From contig CAJVWI010000001.1 in NCBI GenBank assembly GCA_913009655.1, forward strand, positions 1-64,000: a DNA stretch of 64,000 nucleotides, written 5' to 3'. This document shows positions 33,859 through 44,780 of this stretch, in pieces (positions within the stretch are counted from its first letter, which is position 1; each line of letters opens with the position of its first letter). A program made the position numbers and the translations under genes. The notes beneath the pieces are model-generated. The model saw nothing but the letters and a program-made list of their open reading frames with translations, made no database searches and was not told the origin of the DNA. Source of the stretch: an uncultured Cryomorphaceae bacterium. Its GTDB lineage: Bacteria > Bacteroidota > Bacteroidia > Flavobacteriales > Schleiferiaceae.

Positions 33859-34295
33859 TATTGAACTTCTTTAGCTTCGGTTATACTAGAATTTTCCAAA
33901 CTGTTTGACTCACTAATAACAATAGTTACGTGATTAGATCGCTTTCGAATACGATGAGCACGACCTTGAGGTGCCGGTTGAACGCGTTTTAACATCCGTC
34001 CACTATCAACACTAATCGTCTGAACGATTAGCTCTTTTTCGTCTACAGAAACACCTTCATTTTTTGTCTCCCAATTACTCAATGCGGAAACCAACAGTTT
34101 CTCTAAGCGAATCGATGCCTCTTTGCCATTATTTTTTAAGGAATAAAGAGCTTTTGTCACTTCCATACCTCTAATCATATCCGCTACTAAACGCATTTTT
34201 CTTGGAGAAGTAGGACAATTATTCAATTTCGCAGAAGCTACATTCTTACGTGCTTCTTTTAATGCTATTGCTGTATTGTGTTTACGTGATCCCAT
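33858..34295 (-). CDS. rplV: 50S ribosomal protein L22
   Basis: [19 protein letters not shown]...[25 protein letters not shown]. Confidence 0.97.
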   Translation of the reverse strand: MGSRKHNTAIALKEARKNVASAKLNNCPTSPRKMRLVADMIRGMEVTKALYSLKNNGKEASIRLEKLLVSALSNWETKNEGVSVDEKELIVQTISVDSGRMLKRVQPAPQGRAHRIRKRSNHVTIVISESNSLENSSITEAKEVQ

Positions 34296-34298
34296 AGC

Positions 34299-34577
34299 TT
34301 ATCTTTTACCCTTATCTTTTTTACCACCGTGTCCACGAAAAGTACGTGTTGGAGAAAATTCCCCCAGCTTATGTCCAACCATGTTTTCTGTAACGTAAAC
34401 AGGTATGAACGTTTTCCCGTTGTGAACAGCGATTGTCTGACCAACAAAATCTGGACTAATCATCGAAGCCCTTGACCATGTCTTAATCACACTTTTTTTG
34501 CTAGCTTCCACATTCTCCATTACACGCTTTTCAAGCTTATAATGTATGAATGGTCCTTTTTTTAGTGAACGTGCCAT
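34299..34577 (-). CDS. rpsS: 30S ribosomal protein S19
   Basis: [19 protein letters not shown]...[16 protein letters not shown]. Confidence 0.98.
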   Translation of the reverse strand: MARSLKKGPFIHYKLEKRVMENVEASKKSVIKTWSRASMISPDFVGQTIAVHNGKTFIPVYVTENMVGHKLGEFSPTRTFRGHGGKKDKGKR

Positions 34578-34580
34578 TAG

Positions 34581-35405
34581 TTATTTCTTCCTTTTTTCAA
34601 TAATATACCGACTACTTTCTTTCTGTTTAGCGCGAGTTTTGAATCCTTTAGAAGGAATGCTGTTTCGGGATCGAGGATGACCCCCAGAAGCGCGACCCTC
34701 ACCACCGCCCATAGGGTGATCAACCGGATTCATAGCAACACCACGTGTACGTGGGCGTCTTCCAAGCCAACGACTTCTTCCAGCCTTACCACCAACGAGT
34801 TGCGCATGATCACTATTAGAAACAACTCCAACAGTAGCCATACACTCAACCAAAATCATACGGGTCTCTCCTGACGGCATTTTCAAAGTGGCATATTTTC
34901 CATCACGGGCAGCCAATTGAGCAAATGAACCAGCTGAACGCGAAATTATTCCACCTTGACCAGGACGAAGTTCAATATTATGAACAATCGTACCTAATGG
35001 TAGATCTGCAAGTTTCAAAGAATTACCAACCTCTGGCGCTGAACCAGATCCAGAAATAATCTTCTGTCCAACCTCTAATCCGCTAGGAGCAATGATATAG
35101 CGCTTTTCCCCATCAGCATAAACTACCAAGGCAATAAATGCCGATCGATTCGGATCATACTCAATAGTTTTAACAGTTGCAGGAATTTCAAATTTTTCAC
35201 GTTTAAAGTCTATGACACGGTATCGTTGCTTTGCACCGCCTCCCATGTAACGCATAGTCATTTTACCGGAATTATTCCGACCACCGCTACGCTTTTTCGG
35301 TTGAGTCAAAGATTTCTCCGGAGATGATGCGGTAATAGCACCGTAGTCATTAACAACACGAAATCGTTGTCCCGGCGTAATAGCTTTTAATTTACGTACA
35401 CCCAT
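34581..35405 (-). CDS. rplB: 50S ribosomal protein L2
   Basis: [28 protein letters not shown]...[24 protein letters not shown]. Confidence 0.98.
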   Translation of the reverse strand: MGVRKLKAITPGQRFRVVNDYGAITASSPEKSLTQPKKRSGGRNNSGKMTMRYMGGGAKQRYRVIDFKREKFEIPATVKTIEYDPNRSAFIALVVYADGEKRYIIAPSGLEVGQKIISGSGSAPEVGNSLKLADLPLGTIVHNIELRPGQGGIISRSAGSFAQLAARDGKYATLKMPSGETRMILVECMATVGVVSNSDHAQLVGGKAGRSRWLGRRPRTRGVAMNPVDHPMGGGEGRASGGHPRSRNSIPSKGFKTRAKQKESSRYIIEKRKK

Positions 35406-35411
35406 TTTCGA

Positions 35412-35708
35412 TTATAGATTAGCATAAAAATCAATGGACTCTCCACTTCTGACGTCAACGATAGCCTTTTTGTACGCAGGCTTATTACCAGACAATGTTC
35501 CTGCTTTGGTAAAGCGTACAACTTTTTTAGCTGGCACAATAAGAGTACGAACATTATCAACGTTTACATTGTAGGCCGCCTCAACTGCTTTCTTAATTTC
35601 AACTTTATTAGACTTTCTAGCCACAACAAAAGTATAGCGATTCATTTTTTCAGAATCAGCTGAAGCCTTCTCAGTTATAACCGGTCGAATCAATATACTT
35701 TCCATCAC
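35412..35708 (-). CDS. rplW: 50S ribosomal protein L23
   Basis: ILIRPVITEKASADSEKMNRYTFVVARKSNKVEIKKAVEAAYNVNV. Confidence 0.97.
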   Translation of the reverse strand: MMESILIRPVITEKASADSEKMNRYTFVVARKSNKVEIKKAVEAAYNVNVDNVRTLIVPAKKVVRFTKAGTLSGNKPAYKKAIVDVRSGESIDFYANL

Positions 35709-36337
35709 TTCGTAGTTAATGCAGTTTGAATTTTATCTATTGCCCCTTCTAAGAGTATCAAAGTTCCAGCATTCAAAATAGAATAAGTGTTTAATTCTGA
35801 AGCAGTTACGACATTTGACCCCTCAAAATTGCGGGATGACAAATATACATTTTTATCTGAATCAGCCAACACAACAGTGCATTTCTTTCCTGAAAAGCCC
35901 AAAGCATCCAGTACAGATGCATATTGTTTGGTCTTTGGGGCATCAAGAGAAAACTTATCCAAAACAATGATCTGGTTATCAGACGCCATCATACTTAGGG
36001 CAGACTTACGAGCAACTACTTTAAGTTTTTTATTTAGTTTGAAGCCGTACTCATGGGGTCTTGGACCAAATACAGTTCCACCGCCACGATACAAAGGAGA
36101 TCGCATACTTCCATGTCTAGCCCCACCTGTTCCTTTCTGCTTATGAATTTTCTTGGTAGTTCTTGATATTTCAGATCTCTCTTTCGACTTATGTGTCCCT
36201 TGACGTTGATTTGCTAAATACTGTTTTACATCTAAGTATACCGCATGTTCATTGGGTTTCACGCTAAAAATTTCGTCATTTAATACAGCTTTTCGGCCAG
36301 TATCCTTTCCATTTTGGTTAACAATGCCTATCTCCAT
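35705..36337 (-). CDS. rplD: 50S ribosomal protein L4
   Basis: QKGTGGARHGSMRSPLYRGGGTVFGPRPHEY. Confidence 0.98.
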   Translation of the reverse strand: MEIGIVNQNGKDTGRKAVLNDEIFSVKPNEHAVYLDVKQYLANQRQGTHKSKERSEISRTTKKIHKQKGTGGARHGSMRSPLYRGGGTVFGPRPHEYGFKLNKKLKVVARKSALSMMASDNQIIVLDKFSLDAPKTKQYASVLDALGFSGKKCTVVLADSDKNVYLSSRNFEGSNVVTASELNTYSILNAGTLILLEGAIDKIQTALTTK

Positions 36338-36951
36338 TATTTCTCAACAATTACAACAGACTGCCTCGCGCCAGGGATAGATCCCTTAACAACTAAGACA
36401 TTCTGATCTGAGTCAACTTTTAAAACTTGAAGATTCTGGATCTTCACTCTTTCATTACCCATTCGTCCTCCCATACGAGTCCCTTTAAAAACTCGAGATG
36501 GATCTGAACCCGCACCTATAGAACCAGGAGCTCTGAGCCGATTATGTTGTCCATGGGTGGCTTGACCAACACCTGCAAAACCATGTCGTTTTACAACACC
36601 CTGAAAACCTTTACCCTTAGAAGTACCTGCGACATCAACGAATTCACCTTCGTTGAACATATCCACAGTTAGTGTATCTCCCAGAGCAACTGAGCCCTCA
36701 GTAAAGTCGCGAAACTCTACATACTTTTGTTTGGCGATAGTCTTCGCCTTTTTGGCATGGCCGATAGCAGATTTGTTTGGACGTTTCTTATCGCCAAACG
36801 CAACCTGCACAGCAGCGTAACCATCGACATCTTTACTTTTAATTTGGGTAACCACACAGGGGCCCAATTCGATGACCGTACACGGGTAGTTTTTACCATC
36901 CGTGTCGAAGATGCTGGTCATTCCGATTTTCTTGCCAATTAGTCCAGGCAT
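36337..36951 (-). CDS. rplC: 50S ribosomal protein L3
   Basis: [18 protein letters not shown]...[17 protein letters not shown]. Confidence 0.98.
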   Translation of the reverse strand: MPGLIGKKIGMTSIFDTDGKNYPCTVIELGPCVVTQIKSKDVDGYAAVQVAFGDKKRPNKSAIGHAKKAKTIAKQKYVEFRDFTEGSVALGDTLTVDMFNEGEFVDVAGTSKGKGFQGVVKRHGFAGVGQATHGQHNRLRAPGSIGAGSDPSRVFKGTRMGGRMGNERVKIQNLQVLKVDSDQNVLVVKGSIPGARQSVVIVEK

Positions 36952-36969
36952 GATATTTACGGTTCTGAG

Positions 36970-37275
36970 TTAAACTTTAATTTCTACTTCCACACCACTA
37001 GGCAGTTCTAACTTCATCAAAGCATCAATAGTCTTACTGGATGAAGAATAAATATCCAATAGACGCTTGTAACTTGACAGCTGGAACTGTTCGCGTGCTT
37101 TTTTATTGACGTGAGGCGAACGCAACACAGTGTAAATGCGCTTGTTCGTAGGAAGAGGTATAGGGCCATTTACCACAGCACCAGTACTCTTCACTGTTTT
37201 CACGATTTTTTCTGCACTCTTATCCACCAACATATGGTCATAGGACTTGAGTTTGATTCTAATTTTTTGGCTCAT
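36970..37275 (-). CDS. rpsJ: 30S ribosomal protein S10
   Basis: [21 protein letters not shown]...[25 protein letters not shown]. Confidence 0.98.
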   Translation of the reverse strand: MSQKIRIKLKSYDHMLVDKSAEKIVKTVKSTGAVVNGPIPLPTNKRIYTVLRSPHVNKKAREQFQLSSYKRLLDIYSSSSKTIDALMKLELPSGVEVEIKV

Positions 37276-37289
37276 AGGATCGTTAATAA

Positions 37290-39422
37290 TTATTTACTAC
37301 CTCGTACACTTTCAATTACCTCTTCCGAAATTCCTTTCGGAGTCTCTGAATAGTTACTAAACTCCATAGAAGAACTACCTCTCCCTGATGTAATGGTTCG
37401 CAAGGTTGTTACATAACCAAACATTTCACTCAAAGGAACCTTTGCATGAACAACAGAATCCCCTTCTTTTGTATCCATTCCTTCCACCTGACCACGTCTT
37501 TTATTCAGATCACCTACAACATCACCCATAGATGTTTCAGGCATTACAACTTCGATTTTCATCAAAGGCTCAAGAATGATTGGCTTGGCTTTTCTTGCCG
37601 CCTCTCTAAAACCTAACCTCGCAGCTAGTTCAAAGGAAAGAGCGTCGGAATCAACTGGATGAAATGACCCATCCTCTAAAGTGACTTTCATTGAGTCCAC
37701 ACCATATCCAGCAAGTGGGCCATTTGTCATGGCCTCTTTAAAACCTTTTTCGACGGCCGGAATAAATTCACGAGGTATGTTACCACCTTTAATCTTGTTT
37801 ATAAACTGTAAACCGCCAGCTTCAAAATCCTCATCCGCGGGACCAATTTTGAAGTCAATATCAGCAAACTTTCCACGACCTCCAGTTTGCTTTTTGTATT
37901 GCTCGCGATGTCCGGTCTCAAATGTTAAGGCCTCTTTATACTGCACTTGCGGAGCTCCTTGATTACATTCTACCTTAAATTCACGGCGCATTCTGTCGAC
38001 AAGAATATCCAGATGTAACTCACCCATTCCCGAAATAACTGTTTGCCCTGTATCTTCATCAGTAGCAACTCTAAAAGTAGGATCTTCTTCAGCTAATTTA
38101 GCTAAAGCTATTCCCATTTTATCCATATCAGCTTGAGTCTTTGGCTCAACAGCTAATCCTATGACAGGCTCTGGAAAGGTCATTGACTCAAGAACTATTG
38201 GTCGCTTTTCGTCACAAAGGGTGTCACCAGTACGAATATCTTTAAATCCAACACCAGCACCAATGTCCCCCGCCTCGATAGAAGCTATTGGATTCTGTTT
38301 ATTCGAGTGCATTTGAAATATACGAGAAATACGCTCTTTGTTTCCAGTCCGAATATTTTTAACATATGATCCAGCATCAGTTTTTCCCGAATAGACCCGG
38401 AAAAAGCATAATCTTCCTACAAAAGGATCCGTAGCAATTTTAAAAGCCAAAGCCGCAAATGGCTCGCTTGAATCGGGCTTTCGCATCTCTTCTTCCTCCG
38501 TATCTGGATTTACACCAACTATACCTTCGACATCTAGAGGTGATGGCATGAATGACATAACAGCATCTAACATTGTTTGTACCCCTTTATTCTTGAAAGC
38601 TGAACCGCACAAAACAGGAGTTATTTTTTGAGCCACAGTGGCTTTTCTTATTGCTGAAACCAATTCTTCTCTCGTAATTGCATCCGGGTTATCGAAAAAT
38701 TTCTCGAGCAATGAGTCATCAAACTCTGCAACTGATTCAACTAATTTCTCGCGATATTCTATGACCGTTTCAACTAAATCCTCTGGAATATCGATCTCCT
38801 TGTAAGTCATTCCCTGAGTTTCATCATCCCATATGATTGCCTTATTGTCTATTAGGTCAACAATACCTTTAAATTCAGTCTCTGCACCGATCGGAATTTG
38901 AAGTGGAACAGGATGTCCTTTTAATTTTTCATCTATTTGTCTGACCACACTGAAAAAATCAGCACCAGTTCGATCCATTTTATTTACAAACGCTATTCTT
39001 GGAACATTGTATTTAGTAGCCTGTCTCCAGACAGTTTCGGTTTGCGGTTGAACACCACCCACAGCGCATAACAATGCAACTGCGCCGTCTAAAACCCTCA
39101 AGGATCTTTCAACTTCTACAGTGAAGTCAACGTGACCAGGAGTGTCAATAATATTGATTTTATATTCTTCAGTATTGTTTAGATCCTTACCCTGGTCGGT
39201 TGGAAACCTCCAAAAACAAGTGGTGGCCGCAGATGTAATTGTAATTCCTCTTTCCTGCTCCTGAATCATCCAATCCATTGTTGCAGCACCATCATGAACC
39301 TCACCTATTTTGTGAGAAACACCTGTGTAATAAAGAATACGCTCCGTGGTAGTTGTTTTTCCCGCATCAATGTGGGCCATGATACCAATGTTCCGGGTGA
39401 ATTTAAGATCGCGTGTTGACAT
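37290..39422 (-). CDS. fusA: Elongation factor G
   Basis: [48 protein letters not shown]; start trimmed to [11 protein letters not shown]. Confidence 0.98.
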   Translation of the reverse strand: MSTRDLKFTRNIGIMAHIDAGKTTTTERILYYTGVSHKIGEVHDGAATMDWMIQEQERGITITSAATTCFWRFPTDQGKDLNNTEEYKINIIDTPGHVDFTVEVERSLRVLDGAVALLCAVGGVQPQTETVWRQATKYNVPRIAFVNKMDRTGADFFSVVRQIDEKLKGHPVPLQIPIGAETEFKGIVDLIDNKAIIWDDETQGMTYKEIDIPEDLVETVIEYREKLVESVAEFDDSLLEKFFDNPDAITREELVSAIRKATVAQKITPVLCGSAFKNKGVQTMLDAVMSFMPSPLDVEGIVGVNPDTEEEEMRKPDSSEPFAALAFKIATDPFVGRLCFFRVYSGKTDAGSYVKNIRTGNKERISRIFQMHSNKQNPIASIEAGDIGAGVGFKDIRTGDTLCDEKRPIVLESMTFPEPVIGLAVEPKTQADMDKMGIALAKLAEEDPTFRVATDEDTGQTVISGMGELHLDILVDRMRREFKVECNQGAPQVQYKEALTFETGHREQYKKQTGGRGKFADIDFKIGPADEDFEAGGLQFINKIKGGNIPREFIPAVEKGFKEAMTNGPLAGYGVDSMKVTLEDGSFHPVDSDALSFELAARLGFREAARKAKPIILEPLMKIEVVMPETSMGDVVGDLNKRRGQVEGMDTKEGDSVVHAKVPLSEMFGYVTTLRTITSGRGSSSMEFSNYSETPKGISEEVIESVRGSK

Positions 39423-39435
39423 TAAATATATATAT

Positions 39436-39906
39436 TTAGAAACGGAAATGTGAGAATGCCTTGTTAGCTTCAGCCATGCGATGAACATCCATGCGCTTCT
39501 TAACTGCCGCCCCTTCTTCTTTTGCTGCAGCCATGATTTCACCAGCTAATTTCGCTGCCATACTTTTTTCATTTCGAGCACGAGAATAACCTATCAACCA
39601 TTTCATTGCCTGGGAGATTTTTCGTTCAGGTCGAATTTGTTGAGGAATTTGAAAAGTAGATCCACCGACACGGCGACTTCTAACTTCAACATGAGGCATA
39701 ACATTTGTTAATGCCGTTTTCCACTGCTCTAGACCATTAGCCTCCTCGGACTTCTCGGAGATGATGTCAATTGCATTATAGAATATGGAGTAAGAAGTTG
39801 ACTTCTTACCGTCGTACATCAAATTATTGACGAATCTGGTAACCAAGGGATCATTGAATCTTGGATCTGGTAAAAGTGGACGCTTTTTAGCACGAGTCTT
39901 TCTCAT
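39436..39906 (-). CDS. rpsG: 30S ribosomal protein S7
   Basis: [36 protein letters not shown]. Confidence 0.98.
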   Translation of the reverse strand: MRKTRAKKRPLLPDPRFNDPLVTRFVNNLMYDGKKSTSYSIFYNAIDIISEKSEEANGLEQWKTALTNVMPHVEVRSRRVGGSTFQIPQQIRPERKISQAMKWLIGYSRARNEKSMAAKLAGEIMAAAKEEGAAVKKRMDVHRMAEANKAFSHFRF

Positions 39907-39915
39907 ATTTTCCTA

Positions 39916-40296
39916 TTATTTTTTAGCTTTTGGACGTTTTGTACCATATTTAGAGCGACGCTGCATTCTACCGGCGACACCAGCAGCATCAAGGGCACCA
40001 CGAACAATATGATATCTCACTCCAGGTAAATCCTTAACACGACCCCCTCGAACTAAAACAATAGAGTGCTCTTGAAGATTATGACCTTCGCCTCCTATGT
40101 ATGCATTTACCTCATTTCCGTTTGTCAGGCGAACACGGGCAACTTTTCTCATTGCCGAGTTCGGTTTTTTCGGTGTTGTTGTATATACACGAGTACATAC
40201 ACCTCTACGTTGAGGGCAAGAGTCCAGCGCTGCTGATTTGCTCTTCTTTTGTAATTTGACTCTTCCTTTACGGACTAGTTGTTGGATTGTTGGCAT
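39916..40296 (-). CDS. rpsL: 30S ribosomal protein S12
   Basis: [12 protein letters not shown]...[23 protein letters not shown]. Confidence 0.98.
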   Translation of the reverse strand: MPTIQQLVRKGRVKLQKKSKSAALDSCPQRRGVCTRVYTTTPKKPNSAMRKVARVRLTNGNEVNAYIGGEGHNLQEHSIVLVRGGRVKDLPGVRYHIVRGALDAAGVAGRMQRRSKYGTKRPKAKK

Positions 40297-40359
40297 TCCT
40301 TTTAATTGTTTTGGTTTTCGTCGCTACAATAATTTTTACCCCTAGTTTTTTGGGGACTG

Positions 40360-40367
40360 CAAATGTA
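40360..40367 (-). promoter_or_regulatory. Candidate -7 box TACATTTG for the rpsL-led operon
   Basis: TAnnTTTG on minus strand, about 63 nt upstream of rpsL ATG. Confidence 0.4.
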
Positions 40368-40439
40368 GATGTTTTTATCTGACATTCCACGCACATTTTA
40401 AATCACTTTTTTCAACTTTTTATCAGACCCGATAAAACA

Positions 40440-40447
40440 TACCTTTG
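40440..40447 (+). promoter_or_regulatory. Candidate -7 box TACCTTTG 10 nt before helicase ATG
   Basis: Exact TAnnTTTG; no clear -33 TTG. Confidence 0.4.
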
Positions 40448-40457
40448 AAATCTTAAT

Positions 40458-42794
40458 ATGTCAAATTATCTTGAAGCTCTAAACCCAGTCCAAAGAGAGG
40501 CTGTAGAATGTATTAAAGGACCTGTAATGGTTATTGCTGGTGCTGGTTCTGGAAAAACTCGCGTCCTCACTTACAGAATAGCTCATCTAATGAAATCCGG
40601 GGTTGACCCGTTTAATATTCTTTCGTTGACTTTTACAAACAAAGCAGCTAAAGAGATGAAAGACCGTATTCAAAATGTTTTGGGAGGTTCTGAAGCAAAA
40701 AACCTTTGGATGGGAACATTTCATTCAGTTTTTGCCAAAATATTAAGAATAGAAGGACATCGTCTTGGCTTTCCATCAAACTTCACTATTTACGATAGCG
40801 AAGACTCAAAAAAAGTTATCTCTAGTATAATAAAAGAGTCAGGGCTGGATAAAGAGATTTATAAAGTCAAAACCATAGCGAATCGTATTTCTTCTTACAA
40901 AAACAATCTAATAACTCCCAAATCCTATGCAGCTAGAGCTGAGCTTCAGGAGGCAGACGCATCTGCTCGAATCCCAAAACTTGGCGAGATATACTCCTCC
41001 TACATGGAAAAATGCTTTAGAGCAGGAGCAATGGATTTTGATGATTTACTTGTAAAAACCAATGAACTATTTATCAAATTTCCAGATGCACTAGCCAAGT
41101 ATCAAGATAGATTCAGGTACATTCTAGTGGATGAGTATCAAGATACGAATCACTCTCAATATTTAATAATTAAATCCTTAGCCAGTAGGTATGAAAATAT
41201 CTGCGTGGTAGGTGATGATGCGCAGAGCATTTATGCCTTTCGAGGTGCCAATATTAGAAATATTCTAAATTTTCAGAAAGACTACGACAATGCTAATTTT
41301 TTTAAATTAGAACAAAACTATAGAAGCACAGAACATATCGTAAAGGCTGCAAATGCATTAATAAAAAACAATAAAGAACAACTTGAAAAGAATATCTGGA
41401 CAGCAAATCCCTTGGGCGAAAAAATCATTGTACATAAAAGTGTAAGCGACTCTGACGAAGGAAATTATGCTGCTCAAACAATTTGGGAGGCAAATATTAG
41501 AAATCACGTAGCATATGACGACTTTGCTATTTTATACCGAACAAATGCTCAATCAAGAGCATTTGAGGACTCCTTTCGGAGAAAAAATATTCCGTATCGC
41601 ATTTATGGGGGACTATCATTCTACCAGAGAAAAGAAGTTAAGGATCTAATTTCATATGTTCGACTTATCGTGAATTTAAAAGATGATGAAGCATTCAAAA
41701 GAATTATAAATCTTCCAAGTAGAGGAATTGGAGAAACAACAATAGCTAGACTAAGCTTGGCAGCAAATGAACGTAAAACATCTCTTTGGGAAGCTGCACA
41801 AAATGCCTCAGAATGGCAAATTAAAATTAATCAACCAACAAAGGAGAAGCTACTAGCTTTTTGTGACTTAATTCTGAGCTTCAGGATATTGACCGATGAA
41901 AAAGATGCTTTTGATATTATGGAGCACATAGCTAGATCTAGCGGCCTCGTAAAGTTCCTAAGTGATGACAAAACCCCAGAAGGAGTAAGCAGATATGAAA
42001 ATGTACAGGAACTTTTAAATGGAATAAAAGATTTTGTAGAAGAACAAAAAGAAATAGAAAATGGCAATGCTAGCATTCATTCATATTTAGAAGATATTGC
42101 TCTAATAACAGACTCTGACAAGAAAGACAAAGATGATCGACCTAAAGTAAGCCTGATGACAATTCATCTTGCTAAAGGTTTAGAATTTCCAAATGTCTTT
42201 GTTGTTGGAATGGAAGAGAATCTTTTTCCATCCATGATGAGTATTGGATCTAGAAGTGAACTCGAAGAGGAAAGGCGTCTCTTCTATGTAGCTTTAACTC
42301 GAGCAAAAAAAAGTGCTTATCTGACATATTCGCACATCCGCTATCGTTGGGGAAAACTTATTGACTGTGAACCCAGCCGATTCCTTGATGAACTTGATGA
42401 TGAACACTTAGAGATACATATCCCTGAATACAATACAGGGAAAACTATTTCAAAAAAAATAAATCCATTTGACGTACCTTCGAGAGGCTCAAAATTTTAT
42501 TCCAAATCAAGTAAAAAGCAACCAGAAAAACAAAAAAAACAACCGAATACCGTTCGATTTATTCGACCAGCAAACCTCAAACCATTGGAGGAATCAACAT
42601 ATTCAAACGGTTCAGCAGTAATGTTAAACAATACATTAACAGCCGGAAATAGAGTTCTTCATGAACGTTTTGGCACTGGCACAATAACTGAAATAAACGG
42701 GGAACTTATGGATCAAAAAGCTACGATAGCGTTTGATAATGCTGGAGAAAAGAAATTGTTACTGAAGTTTGCCAAATTGCAATTAATTAAATAA
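40458..42794 (+). CDS. UvrD/PcrA-family ATP-dependent DNA helicase
   Basis: AGAGSGKTRVLTYRI, LTFTNKAAKEMK, DEYQDTNHSQY, LMTIHLAKGLEFPNVFVVG, RRLFYVALTRAK. Confidence 0.95.
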   Translation: MSNYLEALNPVQREAVECIKGPVMVIAGAGSGKTRVLTYRIAHLMKSGVDPFNILSLTFTNKAAKEMKDRIQNVLGGSEAKNLWMGTFHSVFAKILRIEGHRLGFPSNFTIYDSEDSKKVISSIIKESGLDKEIYKVKTIANRISSYKNNLITPKSYAARAELQEADASARIPKLGEIYSSYMEKCFRAGAMDFDDLLVKTNELFIKFPDALAKYQDRFRYILVDEYQDTNHSQYLIIKSLASRYENICVVGDDAQSIYAFRGANIRNILNFQKDYDNANFFKLEQNYRSTEHIVKAANALIKNNKEQLEKNIWTANPLGEKIIVHKSVSDSDEGNYAAQTIWEANIRNHVAYDDFAILYRTNAQSRAFEDSFRRKNIPYRIYGGLSFYQRKEVKDLISYVRLIVNLKDDEAFKRIINLPSRGIGETTIARLSLAANERKTSLWEAAQNASEWQIKINQPTKEKLLAFCDLILSFRILTDEKDAFDIMEHIARSSGLVKFLSDDKTPEGVSRYENVQELLNGIKDFVEEQKEIENGNASIHSYLEDIALITDSDKKDKDDRPKVSLMTIHLAKGLEFPNVFVVGMEENLFPSMMSIGSRSELEEERRLFYVALTRAKKSAYLTYSHIRYRWGKLIDCEPSRFLDELDDEHLEIHIPEYNTGKTISKKINPFDVPSRGSKFYSKSSKKQPEKQKKQPNTVRFIRPANLKPLEESTYSNGSAVMLNNTLTAGNRVLHERFGTGTITEINGELMDQKATIAFDNAGEKKLLLKFAKLQLIK

Positions 42795-43462
42795 TGGATA
42801 CAACTAAAATAGCTGCTCTAACACTTGACTATAATACGGATAGAGAACATCTTATAATGCCTGAATATGGTCGACACGTTCAATCAATGATTGAATATTG
42901 TCAAACTCTAACTGACAGAAACCACAGAACTAAAGTTGCAACAAGCATTGTTGATATTATTGGGAATCTAAATCCTCAACTGCGTGATAATCCTGATTAC
43001 CGTCATAAACTTTGGGATCACCTATTTGTAATGTCAAACTTTTCTTTAGATGTAGATAGCCCTTATCCTATTTTAACAAAAGAAAAACTAAGTGAGAGGC
43101 CCGATCAAGTAGCCTACCCTAAAAAGAGTCGAACGCACAGATACTATGGTAATGTTCTTCAAACCATGATTCAGACAATATCAGAGATAGACCCCAGCGA
43201 AGAGCGAGATCTCATGGAATTTGATATTGCAAATCAAATGAAACGAGCGTATTTATCCTGGAATAAGGATAATGTAGATGACTCAGTAATATTTTCTGAA
43301 CTCAGAATTTTATCCGCAGGAAAGCTTGGTGATATTAAGATTCCATTAACTGTGGCCAAGGGTGTCAAATCTCAAAATGCACCGCTCAATACAAAATCGA
43401 AAAAGAAGAAAAAACCTCAATTTAAACGAAAAGCGAATTTCTCTTCTCGTCCAAAATCATAA
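42794..43462 (+). CDS. DUF4290 family protein
   Basis: LDYNTDREHLIMPEYGRHVQSMIEYC...NPDYRHKLWDHLFVMSNF; basic tail. Confidence 0.85.
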   Translation: MDTTKIAALTLDYNTDREHLIMPEYGRHVQSMIEYCQTLTDRNHRTKVATSIVDIIGNLNPQLRDNPDYRHKLWDHLFVMSNFSLDVDSPYPILTKEKLSERPDQVAYPKKSRTHRYYGNVLQTMIQTISEIDPSEERDLMEFDIANQMKRAYLSWNKDNVDDSVIFSELRILSAGKLGDIKIPLTVAKGVKSQNAPLNTKSKKKKKPQFKRKANFSSRPKS

Positions 43463-43466
43463 AAGC

Positions 43467-44780
43467 GTGGGTAGTTTTAAAATAAAAGGCGGCAATAAAC
43501 TCAAAGGAGAAATCCAGCCACAAGGTGCAAAAAATGAAGTGCTACAAATTCTTTGTGCAGTTTTATTGACAGAAGAAAAAATGCGAGTTTCAAATATTCC
43601 AGACATCGTAGATGTAAATAAGCTCATAGAGATTTTGGGTGATCTAGGAGTATCTGTTCTTAAAAATAGCCATGGAGACTATACATTTTGCGCTAAAAAT
43701 ATTGATTTAAATTATTTATACTCTGACTCATACAAAGAAAAAGGATCCTCCTTGAGAGGTTCAATAATGCTGGTAGGACCAATGCTTGCGCGATTCGGGC
43801 TAGGTTATATTCCAAAACCAGGAGGAGATAAGATTGGACGGAGAAGGTTAGACACACACTTTATTGGTTTCATGAAACTTGGAGCTAAGTTTCAATTTGA
43901 AGAGAATTCAAATTTCTACGGAGTAACGGCACCCAAATCCGGATTAAAAGGTGCATATATGCTTTTAGACGAAGCATCAGTAACTGGAACGGCAAACATC
44001 ATAATGGCTGCAGTACTAACAAAAGGAACCACAACAATATACAACGCGGCTTGCGAACCTTACCTGCAACAACTCTGTAATATGCTCGTAACAATGGGAG
44101 CTAATATTCATGGGATTGGGAGTAATCTATTAAATATTACTGGGGTTGATAGCTTAAAAGGAACAGATCATAAATGCTTACCTGATATGATTGAAATAGG
44201 AAGCTGGATTGGACTTGCCGCTATGACAGAAAGTGATATAACGATTAAAAACGCTGGTGTACAATATCTTGGAGTGATTCCTGAAGTTTTCAAAAAACTT
44301 GGAATTAAATTGGAAATTTCAGGAGACGACATCCACGTTCCAAGTCAAAAAAATTATTCGATAGGATCGTATTTAGACGGATCTATGACTACAATAAGTG
44401 ATGCCCCATGGCCAGGATTTACACCAGACCTTTTAAGCATCATACTTGTTACCGCAACTCAAGCTAACGGATCTGTTCTAATACACCAAAAAATGTTTGA
44501 AAGCCGTCTATTCTTCGTTGATAAACTAATTGATATGGGGGCTCAAATTATTTTGTGTGATCCACATAGAGCCACAGTAATTGGTTTGAATCGAAAATTT
44601 CCATTACGCTCTACCACTATGACTTCCCCAGATATAAGAGCTGGAATAGCTCTTTTGATTGCTGCTTTGAGCGCCGAAGGAACCAGTACCATTCATAATA
44701 TTGAGCAAATTGATCGAGGATATGAAGCTATTGATGTCCGATTACGAAATATAGGAGCCGAAATTGAAAGAATTAATTGA
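43467..44780 (+). CDS. murA: UDP-N-acetylglucosamine 1-carboxyvinyltransferase, probable GTG start
   Basis: [28 protein letters not shown] at 43467 directly after upstream stop. Confidence 0.92.
   Translation: MGSFKIKGGNKLKGEIQPQGAKNEVLQILCAVLLTEEKMRVSNIPDIVDVNKLIEILGDLGVSVLKNSHGDYTFCAKNIDLNYLYSDSYKEKGSSLRGSIMLVGPMLARFGLGYIPKPGGDKIGRRRLDTHFIGFMKLGAKFQFEENSNFYGVTAPKSGLKGAYMLLDEASVTGTANIIMAAVLTKGTTTIYNAACEPYLQQLCNMLVTMGANIHGIGSNLLNITGVDSLKGTDHKCLPDMIEIGSWIGLAAMTESDITIKNAGVQYLGVIPEVFKKLGIKLEISGDDIHVPSQKNYSIGSYLDGSMTTISDAPWPGFTPDLLSIILVTATQANGSVLIHQKMFESRLFFVDKLIDMGAQIILCDPHRATVIGLNRKFPLRSTTMTSPDIRAGIALLIAALSAEGTSTIHNIEQIDRGYEAIDVRLRNIGAEIERIN

Noticed and set aside
35787-36146. 119-aa + strand ORF opposite rplD
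   Set aside because: Antisense to a ribosomal protein gene; no independent support
39423-39542. 40-residue N-terminal extension of fusA given by the ORF track
   Set aside because: Overlaps rpsG; EF-G homology starts at [11 protein letters not shown] (39422)
40339-40355. CCCC/GGGG hairpin in the presumed rpsL leader
   Set aside because: Only 4 bp of stem; not enough to claim a regulatory structure
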